DNA of 31,202 bases from an uncultured Lachnospiraceae bacterium (GTDB taxonomy: Bacteria > Bacillota > Clostridia > Lachnospirales > Lachnospiraceae): positions 1 through 31,202 of the forward strand of contig CAMWWJ010000003.1 in the NCBI GenBank assembly GCA_947177925.1. The letters run 5' to 3'. A program made the translations under genes and the position numbers. Below, piece by piece: positions 6,818 through 15,285 of the stretch (positions within the stretch are counted from its first letter, which is position 1; each line of letters begins with the position of its first letter). Below the pieces are notes generated by a model, which was not told the origin of the DNA, did no database searches, and saw only the letters and a list, made by a program, of their open reading frames with translations.

Positions 6818-7918
6818 ATGGAGTATATTGAAGAGGATTTAGTAAGAATAGCAAAACGAGAGAATAACACAAAAAGAAATTATCTGGTAGTGAATCCATT
6901 ACAGGGAAAGCACGTTCCTGTTTCGCCATCAAAGGCTTTGGGAGTGTTTGAAAGACTTGCCTGTATGATAAAAGATAAATACATAGGAGAAAGATTATTA
7001 TTGATCGGGTTTGCTGAGACGGCTACGGCTATTGGTGCACAGGTGGCAATCACATTAGGAACAAAATATATACAAACTACACGAGAGATAATACCGGGTG
7101 TGGAATATCTGTTTTTTTCGGAAGAGCATAGTCATGCAACGGAACAGAAGTTAGTGAAAGATGATATTGATAAGGTAATAAATCATATTGATCGAGTTGT
7201 TTTCGTTGAGGATGAAGTAACTACCGGCAATACAATTATGAATATAATTCAAATTATGCGTAATGAATACCAAAATGGAATCAAGTTTGCTGTTGCATCC
7301 ATTCTAAATGGTATGACTGATGAATATCTTAATGCATACGATGGGGAAAAGATAGATCTTCATTATCTGGTTAAGACGGACCATTCCAACTATGGTTTGG
7401 TTGCAGATACTTTTGCAGGGGATGGCGAGTATGTAGAGGCGAATGACGATGTGGTGGATGAGGTCCCTGTTATTTCTGTTGGCGGCTGGATGAATGCCAG
7501 ACGACTGGTAGACGCAAATGATTATCAGAAGGCATGCAGTAGTCTTGCAGATGAAGTTCTTAATAAAATAACTTTAAATAAGGATGAGAACGTGCTTGTA
7601 GTGGGTTCGGAAGAATTCATGTATCCAGCATTATTTCTAGGTAGTAAAATGGAAGGAATGGGATGTAATGTAAAGTGCCATTCTACCACGAGAAGCCCAA
7701 TAGCTGTCAGCAAAGAACCAGACTATCCGTTACACTGCCGATATGATTTATATAGTCTATATGATTCTGATAGAAAGACGTTTATTTACGATATCTATTC
7801 ATATGACCAGGTTATCATTATCACGGATTCGGAGCTGTCCGATAAGAAAGGTTTAGAGACACTGGTCAAAGCATTGAGTGGTAAAATGAAAAAAATATCG
7901 GTTGTTAGGTGGTGTTAG
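6818..7918 (+). CDS. phosphoribosyltransferase with TRSP domain (Ter biosynthetic module)
   Basis: This 366-aa protein belongs to the PRTase family associated with Ter clusters. The N-terminal half has a type I PRTase core. Its PRPP loop is VVFVEDEVTTGNT (about residues 128-140) and its hood region resembles orotate PRTases (GFAETATAIGAQVA). The C-terminal half is the TRSP domain, which carries the literal TTRSPI motif plus KEPDYPLHCRYDLYSLYD. It is predicted to transfer phosphoribose to an unknown acceptor in making a nucleoside-like metabolite; that role comes from published comparative genomics, not biochemistry. ATG 6818 follows AAGGA stretches. The stop is one base before the next start, so the two PRTases are translationally coupled. 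Confidence 0.88.
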   Translation: MEYIEEDLVRIAKRENNTKRNYLVVNPLQGKHVPVSPSKALGVFERLACMIKDKYIGERLLLIGFAETATAIGAQVAITLGTKYIQTTREIIPGVEYLFFSEEHSHATEQKLVKDDIDKVINHIDRVVFVEDEVTTGNTIMNIIQIMRNEYQNGIKFAVASILNGMTDEYLNAYDGEKIDLHYLVKTDHSNYGLVADTFAGDGEYVEANDDVVDEVPVISVGGWMNARRLVDANDYQKACSSLADEVLNKITLNKDENVLVVGSEEFMYPALFLGSKMEGMGCNVKCHSTTRSPIAVSKEPDYPLHCRYDLYSLYDSDRKTFIYDIYSYDQVIIITDSELSDKKGLETLVKALSGKMKKISVVRWC

Positions 7919-7919
7919 T

Positions 7920-8969
7920 TTGAGGAGTTCATATAGTGAAGAGGATGTAATCCTGCTGTTGAAAGACATAACAGGCCTGGTCGAACCTCAGCCAACAGAA
8001 GAAAGAGAAAAACTGATTCAAGCTGGAAAGCATTATAGTGAAATGCTTCCGATAGAATATGTTCCCACAGAAAAGTATATGCAGGTATATAGGGAAGCGC
8101 TTGAAAACTATTCGAAACCTGTAGCATTGGCTGTGGGAAAACTTGCAGATAAAATTATAGAAAAAAAAGGGAAAGAGATTGTATTGGTCTCATTGGCAAG
8201 GGCAGGAATACCGATTGGTATTTTAGTAAAAAGATATATTGCTAAGAAGTATCAGATGAATGTCCCGCATTATTCTATTTCCATTATTCGAGGAAGAGGA
8301 ATTGATGATAATGCGATGAAATATTTGCTCAAGAGCTATAAGCCGCAACAGTTGCTATTTGTGGATGGTTGGATTGGGAAAGGCGCCATTTTAAATGAGC
8401 TTAAGAAAGATGTCGCAGCATATGAGGGTGTTTTGGCAGATATCGCTGTCATTGCAGATCCTGCTAATGTAACGGAACTGTGTGGTACACATGAAGACAT
8501 TCTTATTCCAAGTTCTTGTTTAAATAGTACAGTGTCAGGCTTGGTCAGCAGGACTTTCCTAAGAGCCGATATTATAGGGGAGAATGATTTCCATGGTGCA
8601 GTTTATTATGGCGAACTTAAGGAAGCTGATTTGTCTTACGAATTCATTGATGCTATAGAAAAGGAGTTTGAGATGAATTCAACTATTGAAAGTGAACCAA
8701 TATCTGGACTTGGAATTGACGAAGTAAAACAGATTGCGAATACTTTTGATATTAGTGACATTAATCTGATTAAACCGGGGATTGGAGAAGCGACCAGAGT
8801 TTTGCTCAGAAGAGTTCCATGGAAGGTTCTTATTGATGAACGCTATAAAAATGATCCGCAATTAGGTCATCTGGTGCGTTTGGCAGAAGAGAAAAAGGTT
8901 CCGGTGGAATATTATCCGCTTAAACATTATAAATGCTGCGGAATAATAAAAAAATTGGCTGATGCCTAG
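7920..8969 (+). CDS. StiP-family PRTase with PELOTA RNA-binding domain
   Basis: This 349-aa protein is annotated in relatives as cysteine protease StiP, although the fold is a phosphoribosyltransferase. The N-terminal SSYSEEDVILLLKDI segment is family-typical. The PRPP loop is LLFVDGWIGKGAI, preceded by VSLARAGIPIGIL and YSISIIRGRGID. The C-terminal ~85 residues match the PELOTA/L7Ae-like RNA-binding domain (NLIKPGIGEATRVLLRRVPW, HYKCCGII). A TTG at 7902 is in frame, but TTG 7920 is chosen: AGGTGG sits 7 bp upstream and the start is one base after the upstream stop. It likely acts with the upstream PRTase. The RNA-binding tail hints at a ribonucleotide or RNA-linked product (inference). Confidence 0.88.
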   Translation: MRSSYSEEDVILLLKDITGLVEPQPTEEREKLIQAGKHYSEMLPIEYVPTEKYMQVYREALENYSKPVALAVGKLADKIIEKKGKEIVLVSLARAGIPIGILVKRYIAKKYQMNVPHYSISIIRGRGIDDNAMKYLLKSYKPQQLLFVDGWIGKGAILNELKKDVAAYEGVLADIAVIADPANVTELCGTHEDILIPSSCLNSTVSGLVSRTFLRADIIGENDFHGAVYYGELKEADLSYEFIDAIEKEFEMNSTIESEPISGLGIDEVKQIANTFDISDINLIKPGIGEATRVLLRRVPWKVLIDERYKNDPQLGHLVRLAEEKKVPVEYYPLKHYKCCGIIKKLADA

Positions 8970-9037
8970 GAGAAGTATTAATCAATAATTAACAATCATT
9001 AAAAATATCTAAAAAGCGCATATAAGAAGAAAATATG

Positions 9038-9046
9038 TGATACAAT
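9038..9046 (+). promoter_or_regulatory. extended -10 promoter before the SHOCT-like gene
   Basis: TG-A-TACAAT (9038-9046) is an extended -10 element 71 bp before the start codon, without a recognisable -35 at the proper distance. It suggests the SHOCT-like gene has its own promoter in addition to read-through from the PRTase genes. Confidence 0.45.
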
Positions 9047-9116
9047 TCCGTTACCAGGTCGTCTTGTGTACTGCGCAAATAGGCGAACAACAATATAAAA
9101 TCAGGAGGTCATGACA

Positions 9117-9680
9117 ATGGACATGTTTGAAAAAGCCACAAAGGCTGTCAAGGAAGTCGGCGAAAATGTAATTGATTCAGCTAAAAATCTTGGAACATCT
9201 ATTTATAGTACATCAAAAGAGCAAAGCGAATTAGCGGGAATGAAAGTTCAGAAATCAGTCATAGAAAAGAGACTGCAAGAGTCTTATGCAGAAATTGGAA
9301 AAAGATATGCGGACTATATGAAAGCTGCAGATGCAAGCAATGCATTTGATGTTTCCGATATTCTTGAGGCGATGCAGCCAGATTTGGACAAGCTTGCGGA
9401 AATTGAGGTGGCCCTTGAAGAAAAAGAGATGCTTGCAAAGAAAGAGGAAGAAGAGCGCAGGCAGAAGAAAGCTCAGGATGACTTTGATAGAGAAAAGGCA
9501 AAATTGGATAAAGCATTATCGATGGATATTATTTCGCAGGAAGAGTATGATGAAAAGCTTGCGGTTGTCCAGAAAAAACTGGATAATTATGAGCAGCTGA
9601 GAAAAATTGATATGCAGTTTCAAATGGGTATCATTTCAAAAGAAGAGCATAGTGATAAAATAAGTAAAATATTAGGATAG
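9117..9680 (+). CDS. coiled-coil protein with two C-terminal SHOCT-like motifs
   Basis: This 187-aa cytoplasmic protein has an amphipathic N-terminus (MDMFEKATKAVKEVGENVID), a central helix-rich region and a strongly charged coiled coil (about residues 98-135, rich in E and K). It ends with two short SHOCT-like units, LDKALSMDIISQEEYDEKL and IDMQFQMGIISKEEHSDKI, each with the G/D-I-I-(S/T)-x-E-E pattern. SHOCT tails are thought to mediate oligomerisation. ATG 9117 has AGGAGG at 8 bp; ATG 9111 is too close. No enzymatic motif is visible. Its place between the PRTases and the lyase suggests a scaffold or stress-responsive accessory protein of the Ter module, but the function is not known. Confidence 0.75.
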   Translation: MDMFEKATKAVKEVGENVIDSAKNLGTSIYSTSKEQSELAGMKVQKSVIEKRLQESYAEIGKRYADYMKAADASNAFDVSDILEAMQPDLDKLAEIEVALEEKEMLAKKEEEERRQKKAQDDFDREKAKLDKALSMDIISQEEYDEKLAVVQKKLDNYEQLRKIDMQFQMGIISKEEHSDKISKILG

Positions 9681-9688
9681 CTTTGAAA

Positions 9689-9720
9689 AAGAGCAGGACT
9701 CTCATGGGGTGCCTGCTCTT
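9689..9720. terminator. bidirectional terminator between converging genes
   Basis: AAGAGCAGG (9689-9697) pairs with CCTGCTCTT (9712-9720). On the minus strand the stem is followed by TTTTTC, a good terminator for the CitE-like gene. On the plus strand it is followed by the weaker ATTATT and ends the SHOCT-like gene. Confidence 0.75.
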
Positions 9721-9724
9721 ATTA

Positions 9725-10687
9725 TTAATCTTTTATTCCGAAAGCTTCAGCAAGGAATAGTGTTTGCCGTGCCCAATTAGTATGAATCTTATATTCATTC
9801 ATTCGTTCATTCGTAAAATTCCCGGATACGAATGAATTTGAGTTTCTATTCCAATTCAGTACTGCTTGTGCATCGTTAAAATCCGATTTTGAAACTTGAT
9901 ATGATTTATTTACTACGGGAATCTGGTTTGGGTGTATCACAGTTTTTCCAGTAAAGCCGCAGAGCTTGTCATCTTGTATCTCTTGTGTCAATCCTTTTTC
10001 CCAATGCTCACCGGAATAGTATTCCCATACAGGTCCTGAAACAACATAGTCCATGCCATAGACTGTTATTATATCAGCGAAAATATTTGAAATGGGTTTT
10101 ATTCGGTGGATTGACTCATCAGAGTGTCTTCTGAAACCGAATATATGGCACAAATCATTTCCACCTACACGGATGTTCAGGACAAGTTCCTCTATGGATG
10201 ACAGCATGTCCTTTAGTCCATATAGGATGTCAATACGATTACGTGGATCGATAATCGAAGAATTTTCATATATCGGCATCATATATATTTCTTTAGAAGC
10301 CTGTTCATTAGCTTTTATTATTTCCTGAATATACGAGCTGGCATTATCAGACGTGAATTTCGGTATGATGTAGCCGGTAATGATCTCAATACTGTTGCCG
10401 AAGGCTTTTGTCAGTCGTCCAATCTGTTCAGGATTTCGAACGCGAATAAATATTTTTGGCAGATAGAAAGGTTGTTTTTGGAAACGAATGAAGATTTGAT
10501 TGATAGACGCAATCAAATCCTGCTCGGCTTCCATAACAAAATCATCATTAATGGTGTCTTCAAGACATAGGGCTAATGAAAATTTATTTCCGAATTTCTC
10601 ATTGATAATGGAATCTGCAATTGTCTTTTTGTTGGCTGGGCAATAAAGGAGTGCTCCAACACTATAATAAAGAATACTGTTTTTCAA
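9725..10687 (-). CDS. HpcH/CitE-like C-C bond lyase of the Ter module
   Basis: This 320-aa TIM-barrel lyase is of the citrate-lyase-beta/HpcH type. Visible family motifs are LALCLEDTIND (acidic metal ligand after the second strand), IFIRVRNPEQI (substrate-binding Arg), RVGGNDLCHIFGFRR and GFTGKTVIHPNQIPVV (the CitE K-x-x-I-H-P-x-Q signature). It is predicted to make or cleave a C-C bond in the metabolite produced by the PRTases. Its substrate is unknown. The start is TTG (10685-10687 complement), with GGGGGG about 9 bp upstream, giving the family N-terminus MKNSILYYSVGALLYCPAN. It is transcribed opposite to the rest of the island, away from the protease gene, from a shared divergent promoter region. 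Confidence 0.85.
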   Translation of the reverse strand: MKNSILYYSVGALLYCPANKKTIADSIINEKFGNKFSLALCLEDTINDDFVMEAEQDLIASINQIFIRFQKQPFYLPKIFIRVRNPEQIGRLTKAFGNSIEIITGYIIPKFTSDNASSYIQEIIKANEQASKEIYMMPIYENSSIIDPRNRIDILYGLKDMLSSIEELVLNIRVGGNDLCHIFGFRRHSDESIHRIKPISNIFADIITVYGMDYVVSGPVWEYYSGEHWEKGLTQEIQDDKLCGFTGKTVIHPNQIPVVNKSYQVSKSDFNDAQAVLNWNRNSNSFVSGNFTNERMNEYKIHTNWARQTLFLAEAFGIKD

Positions 10688-10744
10688 TTGATATATCCCC
10701 CCGAAAAAGCATTTTACATCCCTGAAAATGGATAACCGAAATTG

Positions 10745-10753
10745 ATTATATCA
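10745..10753 (-). promoter_or_regulatory. minus-strand extended -10 for the lyase gene
   Basis: On the minus strand TG-A-TATAAT spans 10753 down to 10745. It is a perfect extended -10 about 60 bp before the TTG start of the lyase. There is no good -35. It lies 31 bp from the plus-strand -10 of the protease gene. Confidence 0.6.
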
Positions 10754-10757
10754 TCCT

Positions 10758-10786
10758 TTTACTCAAAAAGATAGATTAGATATAAT
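10758..10786 (+). promoter_or_regulatory. plus-strand promoter for the YceG-trypsin gene
   Basis: TTTACT (10758-10763), a 17-bp spacer and a perfect TATAAT (10781-10786) lie 50 bp before the protease start. Together with the minus-strand extended -10 it forms a compact divergent promoter region. Confidence 0.6.
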
Positions 10787-10836
10787 ATGTGTGATAAAAT
10801 AAATCAGTATAAGTTTACAAAGGTGGTGCCGCCCTG

Positions 10837-12288
10837 ATGGGAGCAAAAATAACATTTAGACACAACATAATGACGATAAAGTCGATAGAGACATTTTTAA
10901 GTATCAGAGGGGGATTTCATAATGATTTACGAGATGTATATTTTGTCAGAGGTATTGGAGAGCCATTAAATCTTGTTGATCTGATAAATGATGTGGATAA
11001 AAAGATGGGAATGGAAATGGCGAATCATCGATTGAAATATATTCGCATGAATTCATTACCTAAAATAATGGATGAAAATGATTCTTCGTACTACTCAAAC
11101 ATCTATGATCATTGGAAGAAGGGGGAACCATTTACTTTGAAAAGTGTTCCAATCAACTCTGACTTAGAGGGAGTGCTGTGTGAAGCTTATAAGACGGTGA
11201 TAGAAAGATATGCAGAATCAAAAGCTACAGTCACAGACTCCATGATTAGGAATTTTGCCACTAAGATTATGTATTGGCTGGACGTTGCGGCCAAGGATTC
11301 CTTATCTGGGTGGAGTGAAAGAGGATGTGTAAAGGTAATTGCTGACAATATCATTAAGGAACAAGAATACTTGTTTTTTTATTTTCTTACCCTGTTGGGA
11401 TGTGATGTTCTTCTTATCGAAAATAAGAGTGACGCTGATATTTCGGATTCGCTGAAAAGCCTGTCTGTTGCGCTTCCGTTGGGCGAGTTTGGAAATGCCA
11501 GCCTTGGAGTGTATGAACCATATGTTCCCCAAAAGGTCGATAGTAAGCAATTAAAGGAGAAAAAGAGCAGCGAATTGATAGATATACATAATCGGCAGAA
11601 TAAAGTTACTCTTCCTGAAAGACCTGACAGGCATAGTACAGCAACTCCAAATTCAAACGTACAACGGACTGTGATGAATTCATCACGGATTATCCTACCG
11701 CAAAGTCAAAATCAGGAAAAAACTTTTGAAGAACTGGCCCAGCTTGCTTCATCAATCGTTTTGATAGCGGTTCATGATCAAAAAGGAGATAGGATTGGAA
11801 CCGGATCTGGAATTATGATAGGGCGGGGAGGATATATTCTGACGAACAATCATGTGGCTGCAGGTGGAAGGTTTTTCAAGGTACGGATAGAGGATGATGA
11901 AGAAGACTATGCCACCGACGAAGTTATAAAATACAATTCAGTCACTGACCTGGCCGTTATCAGAATAAGGAAACAACTGAACCCCCTTCCCATATATAGA
12001 GGCGGTAAAAAACTGGTCAGAGGACAAAAAGTAGTGGCAATCGGAAGCCCGTTAGGATTATTCAATTCGGTTTCCGATGGAATCATCTCCGGTTTTAGAA
12101 ATATTAATGATGTTGATATGATACAGTTTACTGCACCGATTTCTCACGGAAGTTCGGGCGGCGCAGTTCTTAATATGCAAGGGGAAGTAATCGGTATTAG
12201 CACTGCCGGAATTGACAGTGGACAAAATATAAATCTGGCTATCGGATATGAGAGTATATTGTTGTTTGCAAATGGTTTTCTTAATTGA
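10837..12288 (+). CDS. YceG-type module fused to trypsin-like serine protease
   Basis: This 483-aa two-part protein has a C-terminal half (about 295-483) that is a trypsin/DegP-like protease. The triad is H339 (ILTNNHVAAG), D371 (SVTDLAVIRI) and S440 (HGSSGGAV), with the GxSGG oxyanion motif intact. There is no PDZ domain. The N-terminal ~215 residues are one copy of the module found three times in the YceG protein at 13008. They share a YFVRGIGEP opener, a KIMYWL helix and a beta-alpha-beta unit (GCVKVIADN... E...L...LGCDVLLIE) near 163-196. A low-complexity linker (about 220-290) joins them. No signal peptide or membrane segment is evident, so it is probably cytoplasmic. It has its own promoter. 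Target unknown; processing of a Ter component is inference. Confidence 0.85.
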   Translation: MGAKITFRHNIMTIKSIETFLSIRGGFHNDLRDVYFVRGIGEPLNLVDLINDVDKKMGMEMANHRLKYIRMNSLPKIMDENDSSYYSNIYDHWKKGEPFTLKSVPINSDLEGVLCEAYKTVIERYAESKATVTDSMIRNFATKIMYWLDVAAKDSLSGWSERGCVKVIADNIIKEQEYLFFYFLTLLGCDVLLIENKSDADISDSLKSLSVALPLGEFGNASLGVYEPYVPQKVDSKQLKEKKSSELIDIHNRQNKVTLPERPDRHSTATPNSNVQRTVMNSSRIILPQSQNQEKTFEELAQLASSIVLIAVHDQKGDRIGTGSGIMIGRGGYILTNNHVAAGGRFFKVRIEDDEEDYATDEVIKYNSVTDLAVIRIRKQLNPLPIYRGGKKLVRGQKVVAIGSPLGLFNSVSDGIISGFRNINDVDMIQFTAPISHGSSGGAVLNMQGEVIGISTAGIDSGQNINLAIGYESILLFANGFLN

Positions 12289-12332
12289 TGCCAAATTGTG
12301 TGGGATAATGTCATATGTTTAAGCTGTTTCGC

Positions 12333-12361
12333 TTGAAAAGAAAGTACTAATATGATATACT
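12333..12361 (+). promoter_or_regulatory. promoter of the rhomboid-YceG-TelA-TerD operon
   Basis: TTGAAA (12333-12338), a 17-bp spacer and TATACT (12356-12361) with a TG-A extension lie 40 bp before the rhomboid start. The hexamers and spacing are identical to those of the promoter at 6705-6733, although the spacers differ. Confidence 0.75.
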
Positions 12362-12401
12362 TTTATGCAGATTTCATATATAAATGTAAGAGGGAATATT
12401 T

Positions 12402-12992
12402 ATGAGCAGCAACAGGAAAAAGATACAATTATCATTTAACTCTCCGGTCATTTTGGGATTTACAATAGTGTGTTTTATTGTATTGATTTTGGATAAAGTA
12501 ACTGGAAGCGCTTCTACGAATGCTTTATTTAGTGTTTACAGATCATCATTATTGAGTCCGCTCACATACTTGCGATTCTTTGGTCACGTGTTAGGACATG
12601 CAGGATGGGATCATTTCTTTGGCAATATTATGATGCTATTGGTAGTCGGACCATTGCTTGAAGAGAAGTATGGTTCTTCCAATATATTGTTTGTGATATT
12701 GGCAACTGCACTTGTGACAGGTATTATTAATTTCATTTTTTTTCCACACGTTCAGCTGCTTGGAGCAAGCGGTGTTGTTTTTTCATTTATTTTGTTATCT
12801 TCATTGACAAGTATTAAAGAAGGAAAAATACCACTTACTTTTATTCTTGTTACAGTAATTTATATTGGACAGCAAGTATATGATGGTATTTTTATTCGGG
12901 ATAATGTTTCTAATCTTACTCATATTCTAGGGGGAATGGTTGGTTCAGGCCTTGGCTACGTAATGAACAAAAACAAGATGAATAGATATTGA
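12402..12992 (+). CDS. rhomboid-family intramembrane serine protease
   Basis: This 196-aa membrane protease has about six TM segments, the minimal rhomboid core. It has the catalytic dyad S123 in LLGASGVVFSF and H174 in LTHILGGMVGSGLGY, and the H-x-x-x-N motif HFFGN (H71, N75) that stabilises the oxyanion. It would cleave membrane-anchored substrates within the bilayer. ATG 12402 has AGAGGGA about 8 bp upstream. It begins the long operon running to the HAD gene, and the YceG gene starts only 15 bp after its stop. A membrane protease here, next to a soluble trypsin-like protein, suggests staged proteolysis within the Ter system (inference). Confidence 0.9.
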   Translation: MSSNRKKIQLSFNSPVILGFTIVCFIVLILDKVTGSASTNALFSVYRSSLLSPLTYLRFFGHVLGHAGWDHFFGNIMMLLVVGPLLEEKYGSSNILFVILATALVTGIINFIFFPHVQLLGASGVVFSFILLSSLTSIKEGKIPLTFILVTVIYIGQQVYDGIFIRDNVSNLTHILGGMVGSGLGYVMNKNKMNRY

Positions 12993-13007
12993 AGGTGAGA
13001 ATGCTGT

Positions 13008-15284
13008 ATGTTAGAACACAAAAAGATTCGGAACCTTAATGATTATTTTGTGGAATTAAATAATCGACAGAATAAAGAGGTATATTTTTATCGGATTAAT
13101 GGATATTCAGCGGAAATAGGAGATTTTATCAAGAAGTATTATGATGTGGCAAGACGGACAGGTGTTGTTATCGAAGGTAAAATTCCAAATCCGGATGAAA
13201 AAAATCTTGCGTACTATAGCGAGATAATGGGAATGGATTTCCAAATGAATCTGGGATTCATAACAACAAGTTTGAAGAAGTGGCTGCCGCGAATGAACGA
13301 TTTTCAAAGACAGAATGTGGCGGCCTCCATATATGATTCTCTTGACGCCATGAGAAAAGGTGGAAAGACAGAGAATATGCTCAAAAATGCATATATAAAG
13401 TTTATGTGTTGGTTATATTACAAATTTGAAAGGATTGTAAACCAACTGGGCGAAAATAATATTCCGAAGATATTGTATGAGGGAGATGTCAGTAATTATG
13501 AACTGATGCTGATATCTATATTATCAAATGCAGGCTGTGATGTAGTCATGTTGCAGTATCAAGGAGATCAGAGTTACTTGAAAGTAGATCCAGGTTCATT
13601 GCTTTCTGATAATCTTCAAATGAATGGGATGCAGCCATTTCCGCAAGGATATTGCATAAAAAAAGTGCGGGATGAAATACAGAATGAAATGAATAACGAA
13701 AGACTGTATGGAACGCGGCCTTCTGTGAATAATTGTACAAATGCCTGGATTAAGGGGAAGGGGCTTGATGATATCAGAGAGAGCATTGCTGTCAGAGGGA
13801 ATGATCCTAAGTTCTTTTACAATTGTTTCTGCCGGATTAATGGTGCGGAAGATAAACTTACTTATGCGAATGAACTGCTGCAGTTATATCAGGAATTAAA
13901 AAATTCAAAGCGAAAAATCGTTATTGTAAACGAAGAAATACCGAAGCCTGCTCCTGAAGAAATAGCAGGAGTGAAACGTGGAAACTATGTCAAACAGGAC
14001 CAAATGATTTTTGATTTGGTCAATAATATAAAATATACAGCTAATATTGAATTGGAGAGAATCATGCATAAGGCTTTTGTTGATGTGGTACTGGCAGAAG
14101 CAAAGAAGGATGGAGATAATCTTAACAGACTTACGAATAAAGCGGTATATTTATTGTGCTGGCTGAAACGATACATGCCCCAGTTATTTTCTAATTGGAA
14201 GCTGCCGGAAATAGGCTGCTTCATTTACATGGGAGGATGTAAGAATGAGAATGAGGCAATGCTCCTAAGCTTTTTTGCAAGGCTTCCTGTTGATGTATTG
14301 GTTCTTTGTCCAAACCTAAATGTGAAGTGTTGCCTGAGTGATAAGCTGTTATATGAGGTCAATTATCAGGAGAGCCTGACTATTAATAGATACCCTGAGG
14401 ATAATTCACAGATTAAGATAGGAACAGTTGCTTATCATGCAGAGAGAGATTTGGATACTTTGATGTATCAGGATACTGGAATTTATAGAAATCAGCAGTA
14501 TGGAAGGGCGAATGTCATTAGCTTACAGACAATGTATGAGGAGATAAAAATCCTCTGGGATCAGGAACTTAAGTATCGTCCCAGCTTTAGTATTGTTGAT
14601 GGGGTAGTAAATATTCCGGTTGTATTCGCAAAGGTATCCGGAGTGAAAGACGGTCTGCTTGATCCCTATTGGGTTTCAATCAAAGAACTCATTACGGATG
14701 ATACGATTGTGATAAAGAGTGTTCCTTATATTGAATCAGCGGCATCGAATCCTATGAAGGCTTTTTCGGCAGAGTTTTTCAAAAATGGAAAGCTTCAGCG
14801 AAATAAAATAAAGAGCCATTCGAAATATCCGTACGGCATTCTTAGAGAAGATATACAGGAATTTATGCTGGATAAACTTCAAAACCTGATTGACCAAAAA
14901 TTGATTAAGGGAATTGGAGAGAATGGTACGGAGTATACCGTAATTGCGCAAATTCTGAACCTGCCAAAAGAAATAGTAAGAATGATTCAGAAATTTGATT
15001 TCACGAAAAAGAATCCAAAGTTGATATATATCAATACGTCAGAGACGGTAATATCAATTGAGGATTCCATACTGGTTGCTTTTCTGAATCTGATAGGTTT
15101 TGATATTGTGTTTTTTGTACCAACCGGATATCAGAGCATCGAAAAGTATTTTAATAAGAAACTAATGGAAGAACACCAGATAGGGGAATATAAATACGAC
15201 CTGCAGGTTCCTGACCTGAAAAGTCTTTCATTAAATAGTACACGCCCTGGCAGGCGTAAAAAATTTTTTAGGAGAGGTAATTGA
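13008..15284 (+). CDS. yceG: YceG-family protein with three tandem modules
   Basis: This 758-aa protein belongs to the YceG family that accompanies TelA (YceH) and TerD in Bacillus and relatives. Three related modules are visible. Openers are VYFYRINGYS (about 25), NCFCRINGAE (about 273) and PVVFAKVSGVKD (about 539). Closing beta-alpha-beta units lie near 152-184 (KILYEGD...AGCDVVML), 402-436 (CFIYMGG...VDVLVLCPN) and 669-707 (KLIYINT...GFDIVFFVPTG). The first two have a preceding FMCWL/LLCWL helix. No catalytic motif is recognised. The family is called a putative biosynthetic component, with unknown chemistry. Start ATG 13008 follows AAGGTGA by about 10 bp. The stop is one base before the TelA start. 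Confidence 0.85.
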   Translation: MLEHKKIRNLNDYFVELNNRQNKEVYFYRINGYSAEIGDFIKKYYDVARRTGVVIEGKIPNPDEKNLAYYSEIMGMDFQMNLGFITTSLKKWLPRMNDFQRQNVAASIYDSLDAMRKGGKTENMLKNAYIKFMCWLYYKFERIVNQLGENNIPKILYEGDVSNYELMLISILSNAGCDVVMLQYQGDQSYLKVDPGSLLSDNLQMNGMQPFPQGYCIKKVRDEIQNEMNNERLYGTRPSVNNCTNAWIKGKGLDDIRESIAVRGNDPKFFYNCFCRINGAEDKLTYANELLQLYQELKNSKRKIVIVNEEIPKPAPEEIAGVKRGNYVKQDQMIFDLVNNIKYTANIELERIMHKAFVDVVLAEAKKDGDNLNRLTNKAVYLLCWLKRYMPQLFSNWKLPEIGCFIYMGGCKNENEAMLLSFFARLPVDVLVLCPNLNVKCCLSDKLLYEVNYQESLTINRYPEDNSQIKIGTVAYHAERDLDTLMYQDTGIYRNQQYGRANVISLQTMYEEIKILWDQELKYRPSFSIVDGVVNIPVVFAKVSGVKDGLLDPYWVSIKELITDDTIVIKSVPYIESAASNPMKAFSAEFFKNGKLQRNKIKSHSKYPYGILREDIQEFMLDKLQNLIDQKLIKGIGENGTEYTVIAQILNLPKEIVRMIQKFDFTKKNPKLIYINTSETVISIEDSILVAFLNLIGFDIVFFVPTGYQSIEKYFNKKLMEEHQIGEYKYDLQVPDLKSLSLNSTRPGRRKKFFRRGN

Positions 15285-15285
15285 T

